DNA from: Streptomyces iranensis
Lineage (GTDB): Bacteria; Actinomycetota; Actinomycetes; Streptomycetales; Streptomycetaceae
Length of the DNA: 64,000 bases
Assembly (NCBI RefSeq): GCF_017874715.1
Contig: NZ_JAGGLR010000004.1
Span: 431,151-495,150, forward strand
Reading direction: 5' to 3'
The notes beneath the pieces were generated by a model, which did not search any database, was not told where the DNA came from, and saw only the letters and a list, made by a program, of their open reading frames with translations. Positions 17,263 to 25,278 of this stretch are shown here, piece by piece. Each line of letters opens with the position of its first letter. Position 1 is the first letter of the stretch. A program made the position numbers and the translations under genes.

Positions 17263-19896
17263 CTACGCGACCGGAGTGGCCGTGCTCGGCGCCGTGTGGG
17301 TCGTGGGGGCGCTCGCGGTGGTCGAGGTGTCGCCGGTGGGCGTCGTGGTCGGGGGCGACGTCGTGGGCGTCGGCTCGGTGGGTTCGCCGGTCGGCGTCGG
17401 CGGCCTGCTCGTCGGCGGCTTGGTCGTCGGCCGCGGGTCGGAGGTCGTGGGGTGCGAGGACGGCGGCGAGGGCGGCTGCTCGGTGTCCGAGGGCGAGCCG
17501 CTGGTGGACGACGGGCCGCTGGTCGCCGTGGAGCCGCTGGGCGAGCCGCTGGGCGCGGTCGGTGACGTGGACGCCTTCGGCACCCCGCTGAGGCCGGGCT
17601 GCGGGGCCTGGCTGGTGCCGCTCGTGGGCTCGTCGGCGGTCAGCCCCTTGTCGTCGTCCCGCTGGCTGGCCGAACGGTCCGGCTTGACCTTGTCGGCCGG
17701 GCTGTCCGAGTCGTCGCCCGAGGTGGTGCCCAGGGTCACCACGGTGCCGAGCACGGCCACCAGCAGCACACCCGAGGCCGCCGCGACCACATTGCGCCGG
17801 GCACCGTGCGCCGTCAGCCGCCGCAGACCGCCCGGCTTGCCGCCCGGGGGCCCGGCGGGGGCGGACTCGGCGGTGAGGACCGTGGGCGTGGCGGGGGCGG
17901 CCACCGAGGTCCGGGAGGCGGACGGGACCGCCGCGGTCACCGCCGTCGTCGCCGCCGTGCCGCCCATGGCGGCCATCGGCGTCGTGGGCGCCACCTTCGG
18001 GGTGACGATCGTGGTCTCGGTGTCGTCCGGCGCTCCGTCCGCCGCCGGGGGCGCCGCGTCGTCCTTACGGTTCCCACCGCTCGTCCCGAACGCCCCGGCC
18101 ATCGCCGAGCCGGGCGAGCGGTCGGCGACCAGCGCCAGCGCGCGCCGGCCCGCGACCGTGCCCCGCTTGTCCGCGAGGACGCCCCGCAGCCCGATGGACG
18201 CCTCCAGCTCGGCGCGGGCCCGCTCCAGATGGCCCGTGCACAGCGCGAGGACGCCCAGCTCGTGGTGGAAGTACGCCTCGTCCGCGACCTGCCCCGCGAG
18301 CCGCGCGGCCTCCTGGCCGTGCCGCACCGCGCGCTCCCAGGCGCCCCAGTGCAGCGCCGTGGCGAGGGCGGGCGCGGCGGCGCGGGCCAGGAGCACGGCG
18401 GCGTCGGCGTGGCCCGCCTCGCGGCTGCCGATGAGCGCGGTCATCGCCGCGAGGATCGCGTCGGCCTCGGCGGCGACGCGCCCGGGGGCCACCGAGGGGT
18501 GCGCGGCCCACCAGGCGTAGTGCTGGGCGACGGCGTGTGCGCGCGCGGCGTCCTCGTCGGCGTAGCCCGCCTCCGCGAGCTGGGCGGTGACGCGCGCCGC
18601 CAGCCGGTAGTGCGATCCGGCCGGGGTGACGAGGCCACAGCCGAGCAGCTCGCCGAGGGCCGCGTCGGCGTGGGTGTCCGCGGACAGCGCGCGCAGATGC
18701 ACCTGGTCCGGGCATTCGCCGCCGAGCGCGACCGCGAACCGCAGGGCGTCGTGGGCCGCCTCGCTCAGCCGTCCGGCGAGCAGCGCGGCGGGGGACGCCG
18801 CCTCGGCGATCGAGGGCAGCGCGCCCCCGTCCTCCGGCGCGGAGGCGTCGCCGCGCCGGGCGTCCCGCTGCCGCAGCAGCGCGCCCGCCTGGACGAAGCG
18901 CAGTGGCAGCCCCTCGGACTCGAACCACAGGTCCGCGGCCCAGCTCGCCTCGTCCTCGTCCAGGGGCCGTCGTGCGGCCCGCTCGAGCAGTTCGAGTCCG
19001 GCCGTGCGGCTGAGCCCGGAGAGGAAGACCTCCTCCAGGTGGGAGTCGGGGGACGGCGCCGGGACATCGGGGGTGGCGGAGATCAGGAACGCGCATTCGG
19101 GGGTCGCGTCGAGGAACTCGTCCAGCGCGGCGCCGCCGAACTCGACGTCGTCCAGGACGACGACCGCGCCGATCTCCAGGGCCGCCGCCAGCAGCTCCGC
19201 GCGGTCCGGCCGGTAGAGCGGGGCGCTGAGGACGGCGGCGTAGAGGTCGTGGAGGAGGTCGGTGGGGGTGCGGTGGTAGCCGGAGAGGCGTACGACGCCG
19301 TCGGGGGCGAGCCGCTCGCAGTCGGAGGCGACGGCCTCCAGCAGGGTGCTGCGCCCGGCGCCGGAGGGCCCGGTGACCCGCACCGAGCGGCCGCGGGCGA
19401 GCAGCCGGGCGAGCCGCTCCCGCTCCTCGTCCCGCTCCAGCATCGGCAGCTCGGGCACGACGGTGCCGGACGGGCGGGGCGCGGCGGCGGCCCGGCGCAG
19501 CTCGGCCCGCTCGTCGGGGCCGTGGCGCTCGGGCCGCGCGGGGCGCTCACCGGGCGGGCAGGGTTCTATCTCGCTGCCGTCGACGGGGTTGACCGTCAGC
19601 AGATGGTCACCGGCGACGATGCGCGCGGTGCGGGCCGGGGACGCGGAAGTGGGCGCGGAGGAGGGAGAGGAAGCGGAAGAGGCGGAGGAGGGCGGGGAGG
19701 CGGACGCGCCGGGCACCGGGGCGCCCAGCGGGGGCGTCGGTACGTCCCCCGTCGGCCCCGTCGGGCGCGGCAGGCGCGGCAGGCGCGGCGACGGGCCGTC
19801 GCCCGGACTGTCCGCCGCACGCGACGCACCGGAAGCCACACCCGGCGCGGCCTCGTCGTGGCCGTGCTCCTGCGATCCGCGGTTCTTCGGGTCCAA
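17263..19896 (-). CDS. Large STAND-like ATPase with membrane anchor and Ser/Thr/Pro-rich surface tail
   Basis: 877 residues from a TTG start preceded by GGGGGGCAAGGACA. Residues 1-160 are low-complexity Pro/Ser/Ala. An AAA/STAND-type NTPase follows with Walker A GPSGAGRST near 180 and VVVLDDVEF as a Walker B-like strand, then helical repeats (about 450-590, e.g. LGVLALCTGHLERARAELEAS) that resemble TPRs. A single hydrophobic segment near 715-735 (VVAAASGVLLVAVLGTVVTL) precedes about 140 residues of Ser/Thr/Pro. The order implies a cytoplasmic signalling ATPase tethered to the membrane with an exposed tail reaching into the wall. Its partner may be the adjacent STAS protein. Function is unknown. 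Confidence 0.85.
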   Translation of the reverse strand: MDPKNRGSQEHGHDEAAPGVASGASRAADSPGDGPSPRLPRLPRPTGPTGDVPTPPLGAPVPGASASPPSSASSASSPSSAPTSASPARTARIVAGDHLLTVNPVDGSEIEPCPPGERPARPERHGPDERAELRRAAAAPRPSGTVVPELPMLERDEERERLARLLARGRSVRVTGPSGAGRSTLLEAVASDCERLAPDGVVRLSGYHRTPTDLLHDLYAAVLSAPLYRPDRAELLAAALEIGAVVVLDDVEFGGAALDEFLDATPECAFLISATPDVPAPSPDSHLEEVFLSGLSRTAGLELLERAARRPLDEDEASWAADLWFESEGLPLRFVQAGALLRQRDARRGDASAPEDGGALPSIAEAASPAALLAGRLSEAAHDALRFAVALGGECPDQVHLRALSADTHADAALGELLGCGLVTPAGSHYRLAARVTAQLAEAGYADEDAARAHAVAQHYAWWAAHPSVAPGRVAAEADAILAAMTALIGSREAGHADAAVLLARAAAPALATALHWGAWERAVRHGQEAARLAGQVADEAYFHHELGVLALCTGHLERARAELEASIGLRGVLADKRGTVAGRRALALVADRSPGSAMAGAFGTSGGNRKDDAAPPAADGAPDDTETTIVTPKVAPTTPMAAMGGTAATTAVTAAVPSASRTSVAAPATPTVLTAESAPAGPPGGKPGGLRRLTAHGARRNVVAAASGVLLVAVLGTVVTLGTTSGDDSDSPADKVKPDRSASQRDDDKGLTADEPTSGTSQAPQPGLSGVPKASTSPTAPSGSPSGSTATSGPSSTSGSPSDTEQPPSPPSSHPTTSDPRPTTKPPTSRPPTPTGEPTEPTPTTSPPTTTPTGDTSTTASAPTTHTAPSTATPVA

Positions 19897-20107
19897 TGTC
19901 CTTGCCCCCCAGATGCGTGGCGTGCTGTAAGGCTCCCCGGCCTGCCTTCGCTTCTGGTCCGGTGCCGCCGTAGGGAATGTGTCCGGCGCTCGCCGAACCC
20001 CGGGCCGTATCAGACGGCCTGGACCTGTTCACAGTATCCACCGCGCCGGAGGGGGCCCACGCCACCCCGGGTAACCCACCGGCCCCGGGGCAGGCGGTCC
20101 CCGCCGC

Positions 20108-20431
20108 TCAGACACGCGGCAGGGACTCCGCCTCCAGTCCGCCTTCGATCGCGAGGATGCGGTGCAGCCGGGTGGCCACCAGCAGCCGCTGCATCTGGGG
20201 CGGCACCCCGCGCAGCACCAGCCGTCTGCCCGCCCGGCCCGCGCGGCGGTGCGCACCCATGATCACCCCGAGCCCGGTGGCGTCCCAGGAGTCCAGTTCG
20301 GTGAGGTCGAGGACGAGATCCCCGCCGCCCGCGTCGACGGCGGTGTGCAGGGCCGTACGGGCGTCCGCCGCGCTCCGGACGTCCAGCCGGCCCCCGACGA
20401 CCAGCTCGGCGTGGTCGCCCCTGATGTGCAT
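20108..20431 (-). CDS. STAS-domain anti-sigma-factor antagonist-like protein
   Basis: 107 residues, one STAS domain (RGDHAELVVGGRLDVRSA at the start, LDLTELDSWDATGLGVI around 41-56). In SpoIIAA/RsbV proteins the phospho-acceptor Ser follows Asp in a DS(S/T)G motif; here the sequence is D50-A51-T52-G53, so the acceptor is Ala. The protein may be a permanently unphosphorylated antagonist or may have taken another role. It is cytoplasmic and soluble. It lies about 210 bases upstream-side of the large ATPase gene on the same strand and might be regulated with it. Confidence 0.88.
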   Translation of the reverse strand: MHIRGDHAELVVGGRLDVRSAADARTALHTAVDAGGGDLVLDLTELDSWDATGLGVIMGAHRRAGRAGRRLVLRGVPPQMQRLLVATRLHRILAIEGGLEAESLPRV

Positions 20432-20586
20432 ATGCGCTCCCCTATACGGTGCGTCGTGTCGTCAATGCGCCATTTCTGTCTACAGAACTGACTGTCTCTC
20501 ACACGAGGAAGTTGCCGTCTGTAAGCGAACCGATACCGAATTCACCCAGGAGGGTGAGTTCCGGGCCTGGCGCCGCACCAAGGCCC

Positions 20587-21435
20587 TCAGTAGCGGTAGA
20601 AGCCCTCGCCGCTCTTCCGGCCGATGTCCCCCGCATCGACCATCCGGCGCATGATCTCCGGCGGTGCGAACTTCTCGTCCTGCGACTCGGTGTAGATGTT
20701 GTCGGTGGCGTGCAGCAGGATGTCCACGCCGGTCAGGTCGGCCGTCGCGAGCGGTCCCATCGCATGGCCGAAGCCCAGCTTGCAGGCGGTGTCGATGTCC
20801 TCGGCCGTGGCGACCCCCGACTCGTACAGCTTCGCCGCTTCCACGACGAGGGCGGAGATCAGCCGGGTGGTGACGAAGCCCGCGACATCGCGGTTGACGA
20901 CGATACAGGTCTTGCCGACGCCCTCCGCGAACTCCCGTGCGGCGGCCAGGGTTTCATCGCTCGTCTTGTGCCCGCGCACCAGCTCGCACAGCCCCATCAT
21001 CGGCACCGGCGAGAAGAAGTGGGTGCCGACGACCCGCTCCGGGCGCCGGGTGGCCGCGGCGATCTTGGTGATCGGGATGGCCGAGGTGTTCGAGGCCAGG
21101 ATCGTGTCGTCCTTGACCAGTTCATCGAGGGTGCCGAAGATCTCCCGCTTGACCTCGATCTTCTCGAAGACCGCCTCCACCACGACATCCGCGTCGGCGG
21201 CGGCGTCCAGGTCGGTCGTGGTGGTGATCCGGCCCAGCGCCCGCTCGGCCTCCTCCGCCCCCAGCTTGCCCTTGGAGACGAACTTGTCGTACGAGGCCCG
21301 GATGGTGTCCGTGCCGCGCCGCAGCGCCTCGTCGGTCACATCGCGCAGCACCACGTCCCAGCCGGCCTGGGCCGAGACCTGCGCGATACCGGACCCCATG
21401 AGTCCGGCTCCGATGACCGCGAGCTTCTTGGCCAC
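20587..21435 (-). CDS. 3-hydroxybutyryl-CoA dehydrogenase
   Basis: 282 residues from GTG 21435. The Rossmann motif KKLAVIGAGLMGSGIA opens the protein and binds NAD(P). The catalytic His/Glu dyad is within HFFSPVP and GLCELVRG, and the C-terminal helical domain ends GEGFYRY. The GTG at 21435 is chosen because GGAGAGG lies eight bases upstream; an in-frame GTG three codons earlier (21444) would sit on top of that site. It interconverts acetoacetyl-CoA and 3-hydroxybutyryl-CoA and could act after the thiolase at 2.7 kb. Confidence 0.93.
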   Translation of the reverse strand: MAKKLAVIGAGLMGSGIAQVSAQAGWDVVLRDVTDEALRRGTDTIRASYDKFVSKGKLGAEEAERALGRITTTTDLDAAADADVVVEAVFEKIEVKREIFGTLDELVKDDTILASNTSAIPITKIAAATRRPERVVGTHFFSPVPMMGLCELVRGHKTSDETLAAAREFAEGVGKTCIVVNRDVAGFVTTRLISALVVEAAKLYESGVATAEDIDTACKLGFGHAMGPLATADLTGVDILLHATDNIYTESQDEKFAPPEIMRRMVDAGDIGRKSGEGFYRY

Positions 21436-21560
21436 GACACACACCTCTCCGTTCGGTAGCTTCCGTCCGTTCCGCCGGCAGTCCGTCTGATCTGTCGACA
21501 GTCCGATGTGCCGGACCTTAACGTCCGTTCACCCCCGCGGGCAGCCCCTCGTAACGCGCG

Positions 21561-22202
21561 TCACGGTGTGTTCTTCGCCGCATAGTTGAGGACCGTGTCG
21601 CTCAGGAGCGACTCCATGACGTCGACCTTGCGGAGGGCGTCCTCGGCGACGGCGTCCACGCCGCCGCCCTCCGCGAGCCCGCGGATGATCGAGCGCAGCA
21701 CCGCGTTCTGCAACCCGACGAGCTGGTGGGCGATGAACTCGGGTCTGGGGTCCTCGGAGTCGGCGGCGGCCTCCTCTCGCAGGGTGACCCCGAGCTGGTG
21801 GACCGCCTTGCCCTGGATGGCGAAGAGCCTGGCCATCAGCGTCGGGGACTCCACGATGACCTGCCGGAACCGGTCGTAGCCCTCGCTCAGCCCGACGTAG
21901 GGGTGCCGTTCGCGGATGTCCTGGCGCAGCTGGTCCATCAGCGCCCGCGCCGCCGACTGACCGGCCGCGCGCTCCCGTACGAGCCGGGAGGGGCGGTCGA
22001 CGACCTCCTCCTCGCGGTCGACGAAGAGGTCCTCCTTGGTCGGGAAGTAGTTGTAGACCGTGTTGACGGAGACCTCGGCCGCCTCGGCGATCTCCGCGAT
22101 CGTGACCGCCTCGAAGCCGCGCGCCATGAACAGCCCGGTCGCGATGTCCGAGATGTGCTGCCTGGTCTGCCGCTTCTTCCGCTCCCTGAGTCCTTCCGCC
22201 AT
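21561..22202 (-). CDS. TetR-family transcriptional regulator
   Basis: 213 residues. The N-terminal helix-turn-helix is typical (KRQTRQHISDIATGLFMARGFEAVTIAEIAEAAEVSVNTVYNYFPTKEDLF in outline, about 10-60), followed by a helical ligand-binding domain. It is divergent from a drug-export-type ABC operon with only 80 bases between start codons, so it is very likely the repressor of that transporter and of itself. The inducer is unknown. Confidence 0.92.
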   Translation of the reverse strand: MAEGLRERKKRQTRQHISDIATGLFMARGFEAVTIAEIAEAAEVSVNTVYNYFPTKEDLFVDREEEVVDRPSRLVRERAAGQSAARALMDQLRQDIRERHPYVGLSEGYDRFRQVIVESPTLMARLFAIQGKAVHQLGVTLREEAAADSEDPRPEFIAHQLVGLQNAVLRSIIRGLAEGGGVDAVAEDALRKVDVMESLLSDTVLNYAAKNTP

Positions 22203-22235
22203 GGCCTCATCCTAGCTTCGCTGGGGCTCCTTGAT

Positions 22236-22254
22236 TTTTGGGGTGATTGCAAAA
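22236..22254. promoter_or_regulatory. Candidate TetR operator / divergent promoter region
   Basis: The 80-base divergent region is locally AT-rich. TTTTG (22236-22240) and CAAAA (22250-22254) form a short dyad with a 9-base spacer. The dyad is small and could be chance, but its position between the regulator and the transporter is right. Confidence 0.25.
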
Positions 22255-22282
22255 TTGGTGCGTCTCTGTTTTTCTGGGTCCC

Positions 22283-23065
22283 ATGGCAGTCATCACGACG
22301 AACGGCCTCACCCACACCTTCCGGACCAAGCGCGGCCCCGTGGCAGCCGTGCGCGGAATCGACCTGACCGTCGAGCGCGGTGAGATCCTCGGCTTCCTCG
22401 GACCCAACGGAGCGGGCAAGACCACCACGCTGCGCATGCTCACCACGCTGCTCCCGCCCACCGGCGGCAGCGCCACCGTCGCCGGGCACGACCTCGCCCG
22501 CGATCCGGCCGGGGTGCGCCGGCGGATCGGCTATGTGGCCCAGTCCGGCGGGGTCGATCCCACCGTCTCCGTACGGGAGGAGCTGGTCACCCAGGGGCGG
22601 CTCTACCGGATGGGCAGGGCCGAGGCCACCGCCCGCGCCGGGGAGCTCGCCCGGGACCTGGGCCTGGCCGAGCTGCTGGACCGCCCCTGCGCCGCGCTCT
22701 CCGGCGGCCAGCGGCGGCGGCTGGACATCGCCCTCGGCCTGGTCCACCGGCCCGAGGTCCTCTTCCTGGACGAACCGACCACCGGGCTCGACCCCGGCAG
22801 CCGCGCCGAGCTGTGGCAGCTGATCCGCCGGCTGCGCGCCGAGCACGGCATGACGGTCTTCCTGACCACCCACTACCTGGACGAGGCGGAGGCGCTGTCC
22901 GACCGGCTGGTCATCGTCGACCAGGGCCTGGTGGCCGCCGAGGGGACGGCGGAGCGGCTCAAGGCCGAGCACGGCGGCGCACCGGACACCACCCTGCAGG
23001 ACGCCTTCATCGCCATCACCGGGCGCGGCACCGCCCCGCGGAACCCCGCCCCGCTCGCCGTCTGA
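22283..23065 (+). CDS. ABC transporter ATP-binding protein (DrrA type)
   Basis: 260 residues. Walker A GPNGAGKTT (40-48), Q-loop region IGYVAQSGGVDPTVSV, signature LSGGQRRRL and Walker B LFLDEPTTGLD followed by TTHYLDEAE are all intact. This pattern is that of DrrA daunorubicin-resistance exporters. The ATG at 22283 has no clear ribosome site, as for a leaderless or short-leader message. The permease gene follows after 53 bases containing a perfect 16-base tandem repeat. It is controlled presumably by the divergent TetR protein. Confidence 0.93.
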   Translation: MAVITTNGLTHTFRTKRGPVAAVRGIDLTVERGEILGFLGPNGAGKTTTLRMLTTLLPPTGGSATVAGHDLARDPAGVRRRIGYVAQSGGVDPTVSVREELVTQGRLYRMGRAEATARAGELARDLGLAELLDRPCAALSGGQRRRLDIALGLVHRPEVLFLDEPTTGLDPGSRAELWQLIRRLRAEHGMTVFLTTHYLDEAEALSDRLVIVDQGLVAAEGTAERLKAEHGGAPDTTLQDAFIAITGRGTAPRNPAPLAV

Positions 23066-23068
23066 CCA

Positions 23069-23100
23069 GGACGCCTACCCCCAAGGACGCCTACCCCCAA
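23069..23100. repeat. 16-base tandem duplication between exporter genes
   Basis: GGACGCCTACCCCCAA occurs twice in direct succession (23069 and 23085) in the short spacer between the ATPase and permease genes. It adds spacing but does not disturb the permease ribosome site GGAAGAAGG. Confidence 0.75.
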
Positions 23101-23118
23101 GCCCCGGAAGAAGGCCCG

Positions 23119-23874
23119 ATGCCTCATCTCGTCTCCGACACGGCCCTGATATTCGGCCGCTACGCCCGCCAGACGCTGCGCTCCAAACCCGCCCTGATCT
23201 TCGGGATGGTCCAGCCGCTGCTCTTCCTCGTCTTCTTCGGCCCGCTGCTCACCGATCTGCCGCTCGGCGGCCGGGCCGGCTCCTGGCAGACCATCGTCCC
23301 CGGCATCCTCGTCCAACTCGGCCTGTTCAGCGCCTCGTTCACCGGGATCGGGCTGATCCTCGAGCGCCGTACGGGCGTCATCGAGCGGATGCGGGTGACC
23401 CCGGTCAGCCGGCTGGCGCTGCTCATGGGCCGGGTGCTCAAGGACGTCGTCCAGCTGCTCTGGCAGTCCCTGATGCTGGTGTGCGTCGCCGTGGCGCTCG
23501 GGCTGCGCGCCCCGGTGCTGGGCGTGGCGATCGGCTTCGTCTTCGTCGGCGTGCTGACCATCTCGCTCGCCTCGCTCTCCTACGCGCTGGCGATGCGAGT
23601 GGCCTCGCCGCAGGGGTTCGCGCCGGTCATCAACTCCATCACCATGCCCGCGATGCTGCTGTCCGGCATCCTGCTGCCGATGTCGCTCGGGCCCCGCTGG
23701 CTCGACATCGCCTCGCACTTCGTGCCGTTCCGCTACCTCGTGGACGGGGTGCGGGCCGCCTTCACCGGGGAGTACGGGGACGGGAAGATCGCGCTGGCCG
23801 CGCTGGTCGCCACCGCGCTCGCGGCCGTGGCCGTCACCCTCGGGGCACGGCTCTTCCAGCAGGCCGGGGCGTAA
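23119..23874 (+). CDS. ABC transporter permease (DrrB type)
   Basis: 251 residues with six predicted membrane helices. Hallmarks are the amphipathic N-terminus (SDTALIFGRYARQTLRSKPALIFG), the ERRTGVIERMRVTPVSR loop that contacts the ATPase, and the late ITMPAMLLSGILLPMS helix followed by FVPFRYLVDGVRAAFTGEY, all characteristic of ABC-2 exporters of the DrrB group. The ATG follows GGAAGAAGGCCCG. It forms the membrane part of the exporter with the preceding ATPase; the exported compound is not known. Confidence 0.93.
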   Translation: MPHLVSDTALIFGRYARQTLRSKPALIFGMVQPLLFLVFFGPLLTDLPLGGRAGSWQTIVPGILVQLGLFSASFTGIGLILERRTGVIERMRVTPVSRLALLMGRVLKDVVQLLWQSLMLVCVAVALGLRAPVLGVAIGFVFVGVLTISLASLSYALAMRVASPQGFAPVINSITMPAMLLSGILLPMSLGPRWLDIASHFVPFRYLVDGVRAAFTGEYGDGKIALAALVATALAAVAVTLGARLFQQAGA

Positions 23875-23897
23875 CGCCGCCGCGTAGGCTCGGAGCC

Positions 23898-24470
23898 ATG
23901 GTCAATCTCACCCGCATCTATACGCGTACCGGCGACACGGGCTCCACCGCCCTCGGCGATATGAGCCGCACCGCCAAGACCGATTCGCGGATCGGCGCGT
24001 ACGCCGACGCCAACGAGGCGAACGCCGCGATCGGGGTGGCCATCGCACTGGGCCAGCTGCCCGCCGAGATCGTCAAGGTGCTGGTCCGCGTCCAGAACGA
24101 CCTGTTCGACGTGGGCGCGGACCTGTGCACACCGGTGGTGGAGGACCCCGCCCATCCGCCGCTGCGCGTGGCGCAGAGCTATATCGACAAGCTGGAGGCG
24201 GACTGCGACCACTTTCTGGAGGGGCTGGAGAAGCTGCGCAGCTTCATCCTCCCGGGCGGCACCCCGGGCGCGGCGCTGCTGCACCAGGCGTGCACGGTGG
24301 CGCGCCGCGCCGAGCGCTCCACCTGGGCGGCGCTCACCGAGCACGGGGACTCGATGAACGCGCTCACCGCCACCTATCTCAACCGGCTCTCGGATCTGCT
24401 GTTCATCCTGGCCCGCTCGGCCAACAAGGAGGTCGGCGACGTCCTGTGGGTCCCGGGCGAGAACCGCTGA
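23898..24470 (+). CDS. ATP:cob(I)alamin adenosyltransferase, PduO type
   Basis: 190 residues. The nucleotide-binding start (TRIYTRTGDTGSTALGDMSR, about 5-24) and the helical core with RRAERS and LNRLSDLLFILAR are diagnostic. The enzyme transfers the adenosyl group of ATP to cobalamin, making the cofactor of methylmalonyl-CoA mutase, and so links functionally to MeaB and the epimerase in this window. It starts 23 bases after the exporter permease and may be co-transcribed, though the functions are unrelated. CGGAGCC before ATG is the ribosome site. Confidence 0.94.
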   Translation: MVNLTRIYTRTGDTGSTALGDMSRTAKTDSRIGAYADANEANAAIGVAIALGQLPAEIVKVLVRVQNDLFDVGADLCTPVVEDPAHPPLRVAQSYIDKLEADCDHFLEGLEKLRSFILPGGTPGAALLHQACTVARRAERSTWAALTEHGDSMNALTATYLNRLSDLLFILARSANKEVGDVLWVPGENR

Positions 24471-24480
24471 AAAGCCACGG

Positions 24481-24528
24481 GCCCCGTCGGCCCGGCCGCG
24501 CGTCGCGCGTCGCCGGGGCCGACGGGGC
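24481..24528. terminator. Hairpin between convergent genes
   Basis: GCCCCGTCGGCCCGGC (24481-24496) pairs with 24512-24528, with one bulged base, over a 15-base GC-rich loop. It lies 10 bases after the adenosyltransferase stop and 36 before the stop of the convergent membrane-protein gene, so it can serve both. Confidence 0.7.
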
Positions 24529-24564
24529 GGGGCGGGGCCCGGCGCCGTCTGCCCGTTACGGGGG

Positions 24565-25116
24565 TTAGCGGGCAGACGACGCGGAGCGCTCCCGCTTGGG
24601 AAAGAGCGTGTAGCTGAGCGCGATGGCCACGTTGATGCCGATCAGGAACAGCATCTTCAGCTGCCAGTCGCGCAGCGAGCCGATCTCACCGTCGTCGCCG
24701 ACGTACCAGATCCCGCCCTGGAGCAGTGCCATGGCGATGACCGCGGCCAGCACCCAGCGCCCGGCGTTCTTCCACTCGTGCAGCGTGCGCGCCGCACCGT
24801 ACTTCGCGGGCTTGACCGGCGGCGGCCCGCCGAAGAAGCGGTGGGCCACCCGGGCGTCGACCCATTTGATCGTCGAATGGCCGAGCGCGGCCGAGTAGCC
24901 GATGTAGACCGCGGCCAGACCGTGCTTCCAGTCCGGTTCGGCGCCGTTCCTCAGGTCGATCACGGTCGTCACGAACAGCACCACCTCCAGCACCGGTTCG
25001 CACAAGAGCACCACGGTGCTCGCCTTCGGCATCTTCGCCACGTAGCGCAGCAGAATGCCGATGCCCAGCAGCACCCAGAAGCCGACCTCACAGGCGATGA
25101 TCAGCGCGACAACCAC
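24565..25116 (-). CDS. Integral membrane protein of unknown function
   Basis: 183 residues from GTG 25116, chosen because GAGAGAGGAAACATC precedes it; the much longer open frame upstream covers the opposite kinase gene and is false. Four to five membrane helices are visible: LIIACEVGFWVLLGIGILL, VLEVVLFVTTVI, a central LAAVYIGYSAALG, VLAAVIAMALLQGGIWYV and LFLIGINVAIALSYTL. The C-terminus is short and basic (FPKRERSASSAR). The family is widespread in Streptomyces but uncharacterised. Its 5' end faces the histidine kinase gene. Confidence 0.82.
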   Translation of the reverse strand: MVVALIIACEVGFWVLLGIGILLRYVAKMPKASTVVLLCEPVLEVVLFVTTVIDLRNGAEPDWKHGLAAVYIGYSAALGHSTIKWVDARVAHRFFGGPPPVKPAKYGAARTLHEWKNAGRWVLAAVIAMALLQGGIWYVGDDGEIGSLRDWQLKMLFLIGINVAIALSYTLFPKRERSASSAR

Positions 25117-25278
25117 GATGTTTCCTCTCTCGCTCTGCCCTTGGTCCCAACCCTCCCGGTCGACAGGGCCGCGCGCGTCGTCGGCGGCGATGAATCCCGA
25201 CTGCATCCTTCGATGTACGCCGCCGGGCGGCGGGCCCGGCCCCAAGGGGGAGGTCCGCCCGGCGCGCCACATGGTGTG

